A stretch of DNA of 31,137 nucleotides from SIG440 sp045592585 (GCA_045592585.1 JAZNVB010000035.1:1-31137), one strand, 5' to 3'; positions 1 to 8,482 are shown, numbered from the stretch's first letter. Notes: generated by a model not told the origin, from the letters alone. Numbers and translations: made by a program.

Positions 1-15
1 GTTCTCCCTTTTTTG

Positions 16-312
16 TTAAACATCCTTGTCTATCGCTTTAAATTCACAAGCATCAAGAGTACACCCGAACAAGTCTGATACATCACCACCGTTGAAATAG
101 AAATAAACTTTTCTGTCAGAAAGGTACTTTGCCCACTCAAGGTAATTTTCTTGAGTTATTTCTCCGCCATTGGGAGCATCTGGTGGGAAGGTAGAAATAC
201 CAACATAATTCATACCCTCGCAGTACTTCTGTTCAAACTGCTTGTAAAACTCCTCGTTGTTCATCTTGTATTCGCCAACGCGAAATCCGTTAAAAATCTT
301 TTCTCTTTCCAT
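16..312 (-). CDS. Hypothetical protein, 98 aa, possibly a truncated N-terminus
   Basis: I do not recognise a named family. The ATG at 312 is preferred over the upstream ATG at 363 because a purine-rich ribosome site (AGGGGGA, about 322-328 on the reverse strand) lies about 10 nt before it. The product is 98 residues, acidic and rich in aromatic residues (for example VYFYFNGGDVSD), with no signal peptide or membrane segment. The style (GMNYVGISTFPPDAP, then GGEITQENYLEWAKYLSDR) resembles the start of a TIM-barrel or glycoside-hydrolase-like protein, but that is only an impression. It stops with TAA at 16-18, and the same frame stays open from there to the window edge (about five codons), so it may be a short gene or the 5' part of a larger gene broken by a stop. 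It is divergent from an AraC-type regulator, a common arrangement for a regulated target gene. Confidence 0.55.
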   Translation of the reverse strand: MEREKIFNGFRVGEYKMNNEEFYKQFEQKYCEGMNYVGISTFPPDAPNGGEITQENYLEWAKYLSDRKVYFYFNGGDVSDLFGCTLDACEFKAIDKDV

Positions 313-362
313 ATAAAATCTTCCCCCTTTAAGATATAACGAAACATATTTAATCCTTAACA

Positions 363-391
363 TTGACTTTTAAAAAATTTTACCATATAAT
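363..391 (+). promoter_or_regulatory. Sigma-A promoter of the AraC-type gene
   Basis: TTGACT at 363-368, a 17-nt spacer and a perfect TATAAT at 386-391. The predicted transcript starts near 398. It therefore excludes the upstream ATG at 363 as the start of the regulator and decides in favour of an internal start. Confidence 0.75.
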
Positions 392-443
392 ACTGAATAA
401 GCGAATAGAAAAAAATATATATTTTATGGAGATTTGTATAGTT

Positions 444-1250
444 ATGAATTTGGGAAACATAGATATAAGTGGCAAAATTAACAGTGTGAATATGGATATT
501 AGTGTTGCATATTTCGCTCATTTAGATAATTCCTGGCGTTGCAAAAATGTATGCTCTCCTTTTACAAGAATGTATATTCCCACCGACGGCGAGGGTATCC
601 TGAAGTCCGGAGATGAGATCATTCCGCTTGTGAAAGGGAAAATTTATATCATTCCCGCTATGCATATCTTTTCATACAAGTGCAACGAAAAACTCGACAA
701 GCTCTTTTTTCATTTTTCGCTTGTGGGCGAGGATAAGCTCGATCTGTTTTCAAAAGTTAAAAAAATTCTCGTTTTAGACGATACCGAGGGATATGCAGAA
801 AGAATTTCACACTTGTTTATGCAGAATACAGCAAATTCTGTTATTGAGCTTAAATCCTTATTGCTTACTTTGGTAAATTCCGCCATTAAGGAAAACAATA
901 TTTTTCTTGGAAAAACATCAAATTATTCTCCCACCACAAAAAAGGCTCTTGAATACATCGAAAAAAATCTTAGGATTACCCTCACGATAGACGAAATCGC
1001 AAAAGCCACTTTTGTTTCGCGGCTTGCCCTGCAAAACAATTTTAAGCGGGATTTAAATAAAACAATTGGGAAATACATAGATGACCGTGTTCTGATTGAA
1101 GGAGAGAAACTGCTTTCAGAAGACAAGCTTTCAATTAAGGAAATAAGCGACCGACTCCATTTTTGTGATCAGTTTTATTTTTCAAGAAAATTCAGCGAGG
1201 GCTATGGTATTTCTCCACAAAAGCACAGAAAAAATATAGTTTCGAGATAA
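444..1250 (+). CDS. AraC-family transcriptional regulator
   Basis: A 268-residue regulator (274 if the ATG at 426 is used). Both starts lie downstream of the promoter at 363-391, and a GGAG at 428-431 favours 444. The N-terminal part (about residues 30-130) has the look of an AraC-type cupin sensor domain, with a proline/glycine-rich stretch (YIPTDGEGIL) and an aromatic FFHFSLVGED. The C-terminal 100 residues hold two helix-turn-helix motifs: TIDEIAKATFVSRLALQNNF, then SIKEISDRLHFCDQFYFSRK, followed by GISPQKHRK. This is the classic AraC/XylS DNA-binding signature and is usual for sugar-responsive activators. The likely target is the divergent gene ending at 16, but the inducer cannot be read from sequence. 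A 9-10 bp hairpin (1243-1252 with 1264-1273) covers the stop codon and has no U-tract. Confidence 0.9.
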   Translation: MNLGNIDISGKINSVNMDISVAYFAHLDNSWRCKNVCSPFTRMYIPTDGEGILKSGDEIIPLVKGKIYIIPAMHIFSYKCNEKLDKLFFHFSLVGEDKLDLFSKVKKILVLDDTEGYAERISHLFMQNTANSVIELKSLLLTLVNSAIKENNIFLGKTSNYSPTTKKALEYIEKNLRITLTIDEIAKATFVSRLALQNNFKRDLNKTIGKYIDDRVLIEGEKLLSEDKLSIKEISDRLHFCDQFYFSRKFSEGYGISPQKHRKNIVSR

Positions 1251-1273
1251 ATCCCCATTTTATATTTATCTCG
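1243..1273 (+). other. Hairpin across the stop codon of the AraC-type gene
   Basis: CGAGATAAA at 1243-1251 is exactly complementary to TTTATCTCG at 1265-1273, with one further T-A pair inside. No T-run follows, so it is at best a weak terminator or an mRNA 3'-end stabilising stem. Confidence 0.4.
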
Positions 1274-1294
1274 CGTTATAAAAGCAATAAACTA

Positions 1295-1323
1295 TTGACT
1301 TATCAACAAAAAAATGGTAAAAT
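1295..1323 (+). promoter_or_regulatory. Sigma-A promoter of alaS
   Basis: TTGACT at 1295-1300, a 17-nt spacer and TAAAAT at 1318-1323. The predicted start near 1330 leaves only about 80 nt of leader before alaS. That is too short for the T-box leader that often precedes synthetase genes in Bacillota. Confidence 0.7.
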
Positions 1324-1410
1324 TATATGATAAAATAAGCTATTTATGCCACGGATTAAGATTTTAATACGGTGGATGAAAATTATAATACAGAAAGGCA
1401 TCTGAAACGT

Positions 1411-4029
1411 ATGAAAAATTTAGGATTAAACGATATCAGAGAAAAATATCTTTCATTTTTTGAATCAAAGGACTGTCTGAGACTGGACAGCTTTTCGCTT
1501 GTACCAAAAAATGACGCAAGTCTGCTGCTTATCAACTCGGGCATGGCACCTATGAAAAAATGGTTCACAGGAGCCGAGGTTCCCCCCCGCAAGAGGGTTA
1601 CAACCTGCCAGAAATGTATCAGAACACCTGATATCGAAAGTGTCGGTAAGACTGCACGTCACGGCACATTCTTTGAAATGCTGGGCAACTTCTCCTTTGG
1701 TGACTATTTCAAGCACGAGGCTATTAACTGGGCTTGGGAATTCCTTACCAAAGTTATGGAAATCCCCGAAGAAGTTCTGTGGATTACCGTTTATGAAGAA
1801 GACGACGAAGCTCGTGACATCTGGGTTAACGAGGTTGGAGTAAATCCCGAAAGAGTTGTAAAGCTTGGCAAGGACGAGAACTTCTGGGAACACGGCACAG
1901 GTCCTTGCGGTCCTTGCTCGGAAATTCACGTTGACCGCGGCATAGAGTTTAGCTGCGGCAAGCCCGACTGCAAGCTGGGCTGCGACTGCGACCGCTTTAT
2001 GGAAGTATGGAACCTTGTATTCACACAGTTTGACAAGGACGAAGACGGCAACTACAACCGCTTGGCAAACCCCAACATTGACACAGGTATGGGCCTTGAG
2101 CGACTTGCCTGCATTATGCAGGGCGTAAACAACCTTTTTGAGGTTGACACCGTTCAGAATACAATGAAGCACATCTCCAGAATTGCCGGCGTTGAATATA
2201 AGACCAACGAAAAGACCGACGTATCTCTCCGTGTTATTACCGACCATATCAGAAGTACCGTAATGATGGTATCTGATGGTGTTATTCCTTCAAACGAGGG
2301 CAGAGGCTACGTTTTAAGACGTCTTCTCCGTCGTGCAGCACGTCACGGCAGACTTTTAGGCATCAAGGGCGAATTCCTTTACACCGTTGCAGATACAGTT
2401 ATTGACTCTTCAATGCAGGGCTATCCTGAGCTTGACGAAAAGAGAGATTACATTAAAAAGGTTGTAAGAATTGAAGAAGAAAAGTTCTCAAAAACAATTG
2501 AGGGCGGTCTTGCAATTCTTAACACCTATATCGAAGAAACAAAGAACAAGGGCCTTGATACTCTTGCCGGGGAAGAAGCATTTAAGCTTAATGACACCTA
2601 CGGCTTCCCCATTGACCTTACAGTTGAAATCTGCGAAGAACAGGGTCTTAAGGTAGACAGAGAAGGCTTTGACAAGCAGCTTAAAATCCAGAAGGAAACC
2701 GCAAGAGCAAACCGCAAAGACGGCTCAAGCTGGGATGATGACTCTGCTGTTAACATCAAGGCAGAAGCAACCGAATTTGTGGGTTATGACAGCCTGGAAT
2801 GTGAAACAGAAATTATCGGCATTGTTGCAGACGGCGCTCAGGTTGATGCAATCGGTGCAGGCGAAGAAGGCATTATTGTGGCAGCAAAGTCACCCTTCTA
2901 TGCAGAAATGGGCGGTCAGGCAGGCGATATTGGTTCAATAAAGACCGCAAACGGCAAAGCAACTGTTGTTGATACAAAGAAAAACGGCGACGGAATTTAC
3001 TTCCATATAGTAAAGGTTGAGGAAGGCTCAATTTCAGCAGGCGACAAGGCAACCTTCTCTGTTTGCAAAAAGAACAGAATGGCAATCTGCCGCAACCACT
3101 CAACAACACATCTTCTTCATAAGGCACTTAAGGAAACTCTTGGTACACATGTTGCTCAGGCAGGCTCAGAAGTTACTGCAAACCACCTGAGATTTGACTT
3201 CTCACACTTTGAGGCAATGACAGCCGATGAAATCAAGACTGTTGAGGCAAAGGTAAACGAAGCAATCTTAGAGGCAATGCCAATAACCGTTCAGGAGCTT
3301 GACATCGAAGAGGCTAAAAAGTTGGGTGCAACTGCTCAGTTTGGCGAAAAATACGGCGCAACGGTAAGAGTTGTTTCAATGGGCGACTATTCTATTGAGT
3401 TCTGTGGCGGTACTCATCTTTCAAACACCGCACAGGCAGGTCTGTTTAAGATTATTTCTGAAAACGGTGTTGCAGCCGGCGTTAGAAGAATCGAAGCTGT
3501 TACAGGCATAGGCGTACTTAATCAGCTTAACGACGCAAAGGAAACCATTGCAAAGGTTGCAGATACCATCAAATCAAGTCTGCACGAAGTGGAAACAAAG
3601 GCAGCAGCCGTTGTTGAAGAAAACAAGAACTTAAAGCGTGAGCTTGAAAGCATAAAGAGCAAGATGGCAAACAGCGGACTTGACGACCTTGTGAATTCTG
3701 CAGAAGAAGTTAAGGGCATCAAGGTTATTGCTCACCGTCTTGGCGACGGCCTTGATATGAATGCCCTCCGCAATGCAGGGGACAATCTTAAGCAACAGCT
3801 CAATTCTGCAGTTATTGTTCTTGCATCGGCAGCCGACGGTAAGGTTAACATTGTTGCAATGGCAACACCTGACGCAGTTGCAAACGGTGCTCATGCAGGC
3901 AACATCATCCGTGAGGTTGCAAAAACCTGTGGCGGTGGCGGTGGCGGCAAGCCCGACAGCGCTCAGGCAGGCGGCAAGGATGCATCAAAGATTGCTGATG
4001 CTCTTGCAATTGTTAAAACTTTGATTTAA
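1411..4029 (+). CDS. alaS: Alanine--tRNA ligase
   Basis: Cytoplasmic AlaRS, which charges tRNA-Ala and clears mischarged Ser and Gly through its editing domain. From ATG 1411 it has 872 residues, against about 876 in E. coli. An in-frame GTG at 1372 would add 13 residues, but family members start at MKNLGLNDIREKYLSFF and a GAAAGG lies 12 nt before 1411. Visible are the class II aminoacylation core (LLLINSGMAPMKKWFTG, RHGTFFEMLGNFSFGDYF, GTGPCGPCSEI) and the zinc-binding editing site: His563 and His567 (HSTTH), Cys665 and His669 (CGGTH). These are one residue off the E. coli editing-site numbering. The C-terminal domain ends with the glycine-rich CGGGGGGKPDSAQAGG typical of AlaS. It has its own promoter and is followed by a HIT protein gene 64 nt later, beyond a hairpin. 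Confidence 0.98.
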   Translation: MKNLGLNDIREKYLSFFESKDCLRLDSFSLVPKNDASLLLINSGMAPMKKWFTGAEVPPRKRVTTCQKCIRTPDIESVGKTARHGTFFEMLGNFSFGDYFKHEAINWAWEFLTKVMEIPEEVLWITVYEEDDEARDIWVNEVGVNPERVVKLGKDENFWEHGTGPCGPCSEIHVDRGIEFSCGKPDCKLGCDCDRFMEVWNLVFTQFDKDEDGNYNRLANPNIDTGMGLERLACIMQGVNNLFEVDTVQNTMKHISRIAGVEYKTNEKTDVSLRVITDHIRSTVMMVSDGVIPSNEGRGYVLRRLLRRAARHGRLLGIKGEFLYTVADTVIDSSMQGYPELDEKRDYIKKVVRIEEEKFSKTIEGGLAILNTYIEETKNKGLDTLAGEEAFKLNDTYGFPIDLTVEICEEQGLKVDREGFDKQLKIQKETARANRKDGSSWDDDSAVNIKAEATEFVGYDSLECETEIIGIVADGAQVDAIGAGEEGIIVAAKSPFYAEMGGQAGDIGSIKTANGKATVVDTKKNGDGIYFHIVKVEEGSISAGDKATFSVCKKNRMAICRNHSTTHLLHKALKETLGTHVAQAGSEVTANHLRFDFSHFEAMTADEIKTVEAKVNEAILEAMPITVQELDIEEAKKLGATAQFGEKYGATVRVVSMGDYSIEFCGGTHLSNTAQAGLFKIISENGVAAGVRRIEAVTGIGVLNQLNDAKETIAKVADTIKSSLHEVETKAAAVVEENKNLKRELESIKSKMANSGLDDLVNSAEEVKGIKVIAHRLGDGLDMNALRNAGDNLKQQLNSAVIVLASAADGKVNIVAMATPDAVANGAHAGNIIREVAKTCGGGGGGKPDSAQAGGKDASKIADALAIVKTLI

Positions 4030-4044
4030 AAACAGCAGACTGTG

Positions 4045-4067
4045 AAGGAAGGGTCTACCCCTTCCTT
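4045..4067 (+). terminator. Hairpin after alaS, weak terminator or processing stem
   Basis: AAGGAAGGG at 4045-4053 pairs perfectly with CCCTTCCTT at 4059-4067 around a 5-nt loop. The following sequence lacks a clear T-run, so partial read-through into the next two genes is likely. Confidence 0.5.
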
Positions 4068-4093
4068 TATGGCAAAATTTTGGAGGAAACATT

Positions 4094-4438
4094 ATGTCTG
4101 ATTGTCTTTTTTGTAAAATAATCGAAGGTACAATTCCTTCAACCAAGGTTTATGAGGATGAATTTGTTCTGGCGTTTCGGGATATCGAGCCCCAGGCACC
4201 CGAGCATATTATAATCATACCCAAACAGCATATTAAATCGGCAAATGATATTACTGCTGAAAATTCTTTCCTTGTTGCCAAAGTATTTGAAACTGCGGCG
4301 AAAATTGCAAAGGATCTTGGCTTTGCCGAAAAAGGTTACCGGATTGTCAATAACTGTGGCGAGGATGGCGGCCAGACTGTTGGCCATATACACTTCCATC
4401 TTCTTGCAGGCAGAAATCTGCAGTGGCCTCCGGGCTAA
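4094..4438 (+). CDS. hinT: HIT-family nucleotide-binding protein (Hint-like)
   Basis: A 114-residue cytoplasmic HIT-superfamily protein, the full length of the compact Hint branch. It begins CLFCKIIEGTIPSTKVYED, the usual N-terminus with a CxxC that can bind zinc in this family. The C-terminus has the histidine triad HIHFH at residues 98-102 followed by LLAGRNLQWPPG, the conserved tail. Hint proteins hydrolyse nucleoside phosphoramidates and acyl-AMPs, including aminoacyl-AMP released by aminoacyl-tRNA synthetases, so a place behind alaS makes functional sense (inference). A GGAGG lies 7 nt before the ATG. It is probably co-transcribed with the citrate synthase gene 35 nt downstream. Confidence 0.95.
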   Translation: MSDCLFCKIIEGTIPSTKVYEDEFVLAFRDIEPQAPEHIIIIPKQHIKSANDITAENSFLVAKVFETAAKIAKDLGFAEKGYRIVNNCGEDGGQTVGHIHFHLLAGRNLQWPPG

Positions 4439-4472
4439 ATCTTATAACTAACATTAGAAAGGATTGACACCA

Positions 4473-5834
4473 ATGAAAAACAATCTTGATAAATATATAG
4501 AGGATGTGCTTGAACAGCACAAAAGCTTCAGCAACATACCCGGTCATTATTATAGCGAATTTAACGTAAAGCGCGGATTGCGTAATCCCGACGGAACAGG
4601 TGTTCTTGCAGGGCTCACCGCAATTGGCGAGGTACACGGCTACGTTCTTGATGAAGGTGTAAAATCACCTATCGAGGGTACTTTAAGATATCGGGGTATA
4701 TCAATACAGGATATTGTTGAAAACTGTCAAAAAGAGGACAGGTTTGGTTACGAAGAGGTTGTCTTTCTTCTTCTTTTCGGCTACCTTCCCAAAAAGGAAG
4801 AGCTTGAAACCTTTTCTGCAAGTCTTGCAAAAAGGAGAAAGCTCCCCCCCAACTTTGCCGAGGATATGATTTTAAAGGCACCAAGCCACAATATTATGAA
4901 CAAGCTGGCAAGGTCTGTTCTTGCTTTATACTCCTATGACGAAGAAAATCCCGATGATATCAGCACAGAGGCACTTTTCAGACAAAGTCTTGAGCTTATT
5001 GCAAGATTTCCTACATTAGTTGCTTATGCATACGCAGCAAAAAGGCATTATTATGACGGCAAAAGTCTTGTATTGCATAATCCCAAGTCAGGGCTTTCAA
5101 TTGCCGAGAACTTTCTTTATATGATAAGACCGGACCATAAATACACCGAAACCGAGGCAAAGGTGCTTGACCTTGCCCTTATGCTCCACGCAGAGCACGG
5201 CGGCGGTAATAACTCGGCATTCTCAATTCGTGTTCTTTCTTCAAGTAACACCGACACATACTCTGCTGTCGCTGCGGCAATCGGTTCTTTAAAAGGACCC
5301 AAGCATGGTGGTGCTAACCAGAAAACCCTTGCACAAATGGCAGAAATGAAAGAAAAGGTTGCAAACTGGGACAGCGAAGACGAGGTTTATGATTATCTTT
5401 GCAAAATTGTACGCAAGGAAGCAGGCGACGGCAGTGGGTTAATCTACGGCATCGGTCACGCAATCTACACCCTTTCAGACCCACGTGCAGTTTTGCTTAA
5501 AGAATGTGCTCAAAAGCTTGCCAAGGATATCGGCGGTGATACAGAAAAAGAATTTGAGCTTTATGCATCTGTTGAACGTATTGCTCCAAAGGTATTTGCC
5601 GACCTGAAGGGAATTACCGCTCCTATGCCTGCAAATGTTGACCTTTATTCAGGCTTTATTTATCAGATGCTTAACATTCCTGAAGAGCTTTATACCCCCA
5701 TTTTTGCAATGGCACGTATTGTTGGCTGGTGTGCTCACCGTATCGAAGAGGTTCTTACCGGCGGCAAGATTATACGTCCTGCATATAAGAGCATTGTAAA
5801 GAGAAAAGAATATACTCAAATTGACGAAAGATAG
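4473..5834 (+). CDS. gltA: Citrate synthase (citrate/2-methylcitrate synthase family)
   Basis: Condenses oxaloacetate and acetyl-CoA to citrate in the cytoplasm. The ATG at 4473 (453 aa) is chosen over an in-frame TTG at 4464 because GAAAGGA ends 9 nt before it. Family motifs: EGTLRYRGISIQDIV near the N-terminus, LHAEHGGGNNSAFSIRV, GPKHGGANQ, the catalytic-His segment GIGHAIYTLSDPR, and the catalytic-Asp segment APMPANVDLYSGFIYQML. The long N-terminal extension is typical of the roughly 450-residue clostridial branch of si-type enzymes. No aconitase or isocitrate dehydrogenase gene is nearby, so a role in glutamate synthesis through a partial TCA branch is likely (inference). It ends at a strong bidirectional terminator. 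Confidence 0.95.
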   Translation: MKNNLDKYIEDVLEQHKSFSNIPGHYYSEFNVKRGLRNPDGTGVLAGLTAIGEVHGYVLDEGVKSPIEGTLRYRGISIQDIVENCQKEDRFGYEEVVFLLLFGYLPKKEELETFSASLAKRRKLPPNFAEDMILKAPSHNIMNKLARSVLALYSYDEENPDDISTEALFRQSLELIARFPTLVAYAYAAKRHYYDGKSLVLHNPKSGLSIAENFLYMIRPDHKYTETEAKVLDLALMLHAEHGGGNNSAFSIRVLSSSNTDTYSAVAAAIGSLKGPKHGGANQKTLAQMAEMKEKVANWDSEDEVYDYLCKIVRKEAGDGSGLIYGIGHAIYTLSDPRAVLLKECAQKLAKDIGGDTEKEFELYASVERIAPKVFADLKGITAPMPANVDLYSGFIYQMLNIPEELYTPIFAMARIVGWCAHRIEEVLTGGKIIRPAYKSIVKRKEYTQIDER

Positions 5835-5837
5835 TTT

Positions 5838-5880
5838 AAAAGCCTTGCGAACTGCGGTTTGCAAGGCTTTTATGTTTTTT
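5838..5880. terminator. Bidirectional intrinsic terminator between gltA and the WYL regulator
   Basis: AAAAGCCTTGC at 5838-5848 pairs with GCAAGGCTTTT at 5861-5871. Inside it, four more pairs close a TGCG tetraloop at 5853-5856. T-rich tails follow on both strands, and the convergent reverse-strand gene stops at 5879, so one element serves both genes. Confidence 0.85.
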
Positions 5881-6856
5881 ATTGATATTTTTCGTTCAGT
5901 TGTTCAATAAGCTCCTTCATTTCATCAATCACAAAATCAGGAGAAAGTATCTCTGCCTTACTGCCAAAGCCTACGAGCCAGCCAAGAAACACAGGGCTGA
6001 CCGCTACATTAAGATTGCAGACAAAATGATTTTCATCAACTCTCATTGCGGGGACGTCTGTTCCAAATCGGTCAAACACAACACCGGCAAGAGAGTTCTC
6101 AAATTTCACCGAAACATTAACCGTCTTGCCGCCAAACATGGAAAATACCGATTTTGTGTATTCTGATAAATCAAAATCCTGCTCGGGCAAATCACGTTTT
6201 TCGTCACACAGCTTGATGCCATCCATCTTGTCCACACGATAATGAGCAAAATTTCCGTACTTCTTTTTATATACAATCATATAATAATTTTCATCATCCC
6301 AGCTAAGAGCAAGGGGCGATTCGCAATACAATCCACCGTCTTTACGATAAACTTTATTTTTGTCAACATCCAGTTCAAAATAGCGGAATGTAATCTGCCG
6401 ATTTTCAGAAATTGCCTCATAAATCTTGTCTACATTATAATATATCTGCTCGTTTACTGTCTTGACACGATTGGTAACATACACCTGGCGCCGCAGTTTT
6501 GTTGCCGCGTATTTACCTGCCAGTCCCTCGATCTTCGAAATCAACTCAAGACTCTTTTTCTTGGTGATAAATTTTGAAGCCTGAACGCTGTCAACCAAAA
6601 GTTTTAGTTCTGGTAGTTCAAAATCACGGCTTGCTACAAAATAACCGTAACTCTTTGACTTTACAGAACATATATCCAGTCCAAACAGCCGCAAACACTC
6701 TAAGTCATCATACACGCTCTTTCTCTCTGCTGATATATCGTATCGTTTTAGTTCGGTTATAAGTTGCGGAACAGATAAGGGATGCTCCTCATCGGTTTGT
6801 TCCAGTAAAATTTTCATTAAATAAAGAAGTTTTAGTTTTTGATTTGAAGACTTCAT
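5879..6856 (-). CDS. WYL-domain transcriptional regulator
   Basis: A 325-residue DeoR/YafY-like regulator. The N-terminal 60-70 residues form a winged helix-turn-helix (LLYLMKILLEQT, SVPQLITELKRYDISAERKS, SVYDDLECLRLFGLDI). The middle (about 140-220) is a WYL-type domain with ITFRYFELD, SPLALSWDDENYYMIVYK and HYRVDKMDG. The end is the usual WCX-like extension. WYL domains bind nucleic-acid or nucleotide-type ligands and control many accessory functions, but nothing here identifies the ligand. The start has AGAGG 6 nt upstream. It lies 23 nt after the TetR gene on the same strand, so the two regulators are probably one transcript from the TetR promoter. No obvious target enzyme is beside them except the creatininase-family gene. 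Confidence 0.9.
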   Translation of the reverse strand: MKSSNQKLKLLYLMKILLEQTDEEHPLSVPQLITELKRYDISAERKSVYDDLECLRLFGLDICSVKSKSYGYFVASRDFELPELKLLVDSVQASKFITKKKSLELISKIEGLAGKYAATKLRRQVYVTNRVKTVNEQIYYNVDKIYEAISENRQITFRYFELDVDKNKVYRKDGGLYCESPLALSWDDENYYMIVYKKKYGNFAHYRVDKMDGIKLCDEKRDLPEQDFDLSEYTKSVFSMFGGKTVNVSVKFENSLAGVVFDRFGTDVPAMRVDENHFVCNLNVAVSPVFLGWLVGFGSKAEILSPDFVIDEMKELIEQLNEKYQ

Positions 6857-6879
6857 TTTAAACCTCTGTATGTTAAAAA

Positions 6880-7488
6880 TTACAATAATTCCACCGAAAT
6901 ATCCTGGCGGTGACCACTGGTGTTTCGTTGTCTGTCACCATATATTCCATCAATCAATCGCTGTATTCCGTCAAGGGCTTTGGTATATTCCCATCGGGAT
7001 GCAGTTTGCGCAAATCGGCACATACCTCCGGCAATTATTGCAGACAAAGCCTTGTTATCGACACCGGCCTCTGTTTTGGTATCTCCCAGAATTTCACCAA
7101 GATATCCCTCAACCACAGCAGTAAGACGGTTAAACATAGCACCCTGCACAGACCAGTGAAGCTCCTCTGCTTTTTCATTTCTGAACTCACTTGCAATCTC
7201 ATACACAGTTTTAAAAGTCTGCATCAGCTTTGCAACATTATCTTCGTTTTCGTTCTGAAGTTCATCTTCAAAACGTTTTCTCCATTCTTCCTGAATGCCG
7301 ACAAGCACTACATCAAAAATCTGCTCCTTTGACTTGAAGTAGTAATAAAACAAGCCTACCTCACAGCCGACCTCTCTTTGAATTGTTCTTATTGTAACAC
7401 CGTCAAAGCCTTTTTCAAAAAACAACCGCTTTGCCACACTCAAGATTTCGTCCCGGGTGCCGCCGCTTGTTACCGCTTTTCTTGCCAT
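6880..7488 (-). CDS. TetR/AcrR-family transcriptional regulator
   Basis: A 202-residue regulator with the canonical N-terminal TetR helix-turn-helix in residues 10-60: DEILSVAKRLFFEKGFDGVT, IRTIQREVGCEVGLFYYYFK, SKEQIFD. The C-terminal ligand-binding half is diverged and gives no ligand clue. It ends in a polar tail without a special motif. GGAGG lies 8 nt before the ATG. Its promoter (7518-7546) has a 33-bp inverted repeat immediately upstream that is both the creatininase-gene terminator and a plausible self-operator. It is followed at 23 nt by the WYL regulator. Confidence 0.92.
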   Translation of the reverse strand: MARKAVTSGGTRDEILSVAKRLFFEKGFDGVTIRTIQREVGCEVGLFYYYFKSKEQIFDVVLVGIQEEWRKRFEDELQNENEDNVAKLMQTFKTVYEIASEFRNEKAEELHWSVQGAMFNRLTAVVEGYLGEILGDTKTEAGVDNKALSAIIAGGMCRFAQTASRWEYTKALDGIQRLIDGIYGDRQRNTSGHRQDISVELL

Positions 7489-7517
7489 ACTAATCCCTCC
7501 GTTTTATTGCTAGCTTC

Positions 7518-7546
7518 ATTTTAACATAGTGCAGATAAAAAATCAA
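7518..7546 (-). promoter_or_regulatory. Promoter of the tetR-WYL transcript
   Basis: On the reverse strand: TTGATT (7541-7546), a 17-nt spacer, TAAAAT (7518-7523). The -35 overlaps the end of the inverted repeat 7545-7577 by two bases. Confidence 0.65.
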
Positions 7547-7577
7547 CTCTTTTTTGAACATTGTTCAAAAAAGAGTT
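7545..7577 (-). terminator. Perfect 15-bp inverted repeat: terminator of the creatininase gene
   Basis: AACTCTTTTTTGAAC at 7545-7559 and GTTCAAAAAAGAGTT at 7563-7577 are exact reverse complements around a 3-nt centre. In the reverse direction it lies 15 nt after the creatininase stop and is followed by a T-rich run, as expected of an intrinsic terminator. Its core TGAACATTGTTCA also looks like a TetR-type operator. Confidence 0.7.
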
Positions 7578-7591
7578 TTACGTTTAAGTTT

Positions 7592-8449
7592 TTAAAAGGT
7601 ATGACGCTTCTGTTTTTCAAGCCATTCCTTTTTATATTCATCAGAAATTTCTTCGGTCTTTAAAAACTTTATAACCTCAACAAGTCTTTGGGTAGAATAT
7701 TCCACCATTGCGCGGGCAATTCGTTCGTTCATACCATCATGCATATCACCCTCATAGGAATTGGGTGTGTTTGCCATCCAGGTGAAGGGCGAACGTATTC
7801 CCCTTTTTGAAAACTCATCAAAGCGGTGGGTGGATTCATAGCTTTCCTGATAGACTTTATCAAGGCGAACAGTTTCGGGCCGCACTCCGTAAACCCAGCC
7901 CATTTCAACAAAATCTGCGTGACCTGTACGTTTCTTTTCTTCAATATAACCTTGCAGAACCTTTCTGTCCTCGGTTGTCAAAAACTTATAGCCCTGATTG
8001 AGGATTTTCTTGGGAGTTGCAAAATCAGAACCAAGGGAATAGCTGAACACCGAATACGGTGTCTTTTCATACAGCAAGCCTCTCATAAAGAAATCAATCA
8101 TACTGCTGTTTCCGCCGTGGCCGTCGTAAATCAGAATTTTATCAAAGCCGTTGCGGTAAATCTCGCTGCAGGTTTCCTTTAAAATTTGCAATCTTAACTC
8201 CGGGCTGAAAATTACCGTTCCGGCAAATTCTCCGGCACCGGTTTTTTCGCCAAAATATATGGACGGAAAAATGCAAACAGGCTCAATTTCTGCCGCCCTT
8301 TTGGCAATTTCGGTTATATGGATAACATCTGTCCCCACCGGCATATGCTGACCGTGTTTTTCAAGACAACCAAGAGGCACTACGCAAAGCCCTTTTGAAT
8401 TATCTATCGCATCCTTAAATTCTTCTTCTCTCAAATTTTCCCACAGCAT
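7592..8449 (-). CDS. Creatininase-family metal-dependent amidohydrolase
   Basis: A 285-residue cytoplasmic protein of the creatininase / mycofactocin MftE fold. The ATG at 8449 is chosen because GGAG lies 7 nt upstream; the longer reading from 8473 has no such site. The metal-binding segment is LGCLEKHGQHMPVGTDVIH (Glu, His and Asp ligands of the family), followed by GEFAGTVIFSPELR, where most members have FPGTVSL, and YDGHGGNSSM, the conserved second metal-site loop. Members hydrolyse cyclic or linear amides (creatinine, formamidopyrimidines, peptide remnants), so the substrate is open. It is monocistronic: its own promoter lies in the pckG terminator region and a terminator follows. No creatine or pterin genes are nearby. 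Confidence 0.88.
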   Translation of the reverse strand: MLWENLREEEFKDAIDNSKGLCVVPLGCLEKHGQHMPVGTDVIHITEIAKRAAEIEPVCIFPSIYFGEKTGAGEFAGTVIFSPELRLQILKETCSEIYRNGFDKILIYDGHGGNSSMIDFFMRGLLYEKTPYSVFSYSLGSDFATPKKILNQGYKFLTTEDRKVLQGYIEEKKRTGHADFVEMGWVYGVRPETVRLDKVYQESYESTHRFDEFSKRGIRSPFTWMANTPNSYEGDMHDGMNERIARAMVEYSTQRLVEVIKFLKTEEISDEYKKEWLEKQKRHTF

Positions 8450-8482
8450 AATTCTCACTCCACATTTAATCACGCTAACTCT

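Noticed and set aside
363..443. Upstream ATG extension of the AraC-type regulator
   Set aside because: The perfect promoter at 363-391 overlaps the proposed start, so that ATG would not be in the transcript.
1251..1410. T-box riboswitch before alaS
   Set aside because: With the promoter at 1295-1323 only about 80 nt of leader remain, and no T-box sequence or antiterminator is seen.
1465..2247. 260-codon open frame on the reverse strand inside alaS
   Set aside because: It lies wholly over the conserved AlaRS core, has no ribosome site or family features, and reflects codon bias of the forward gene.
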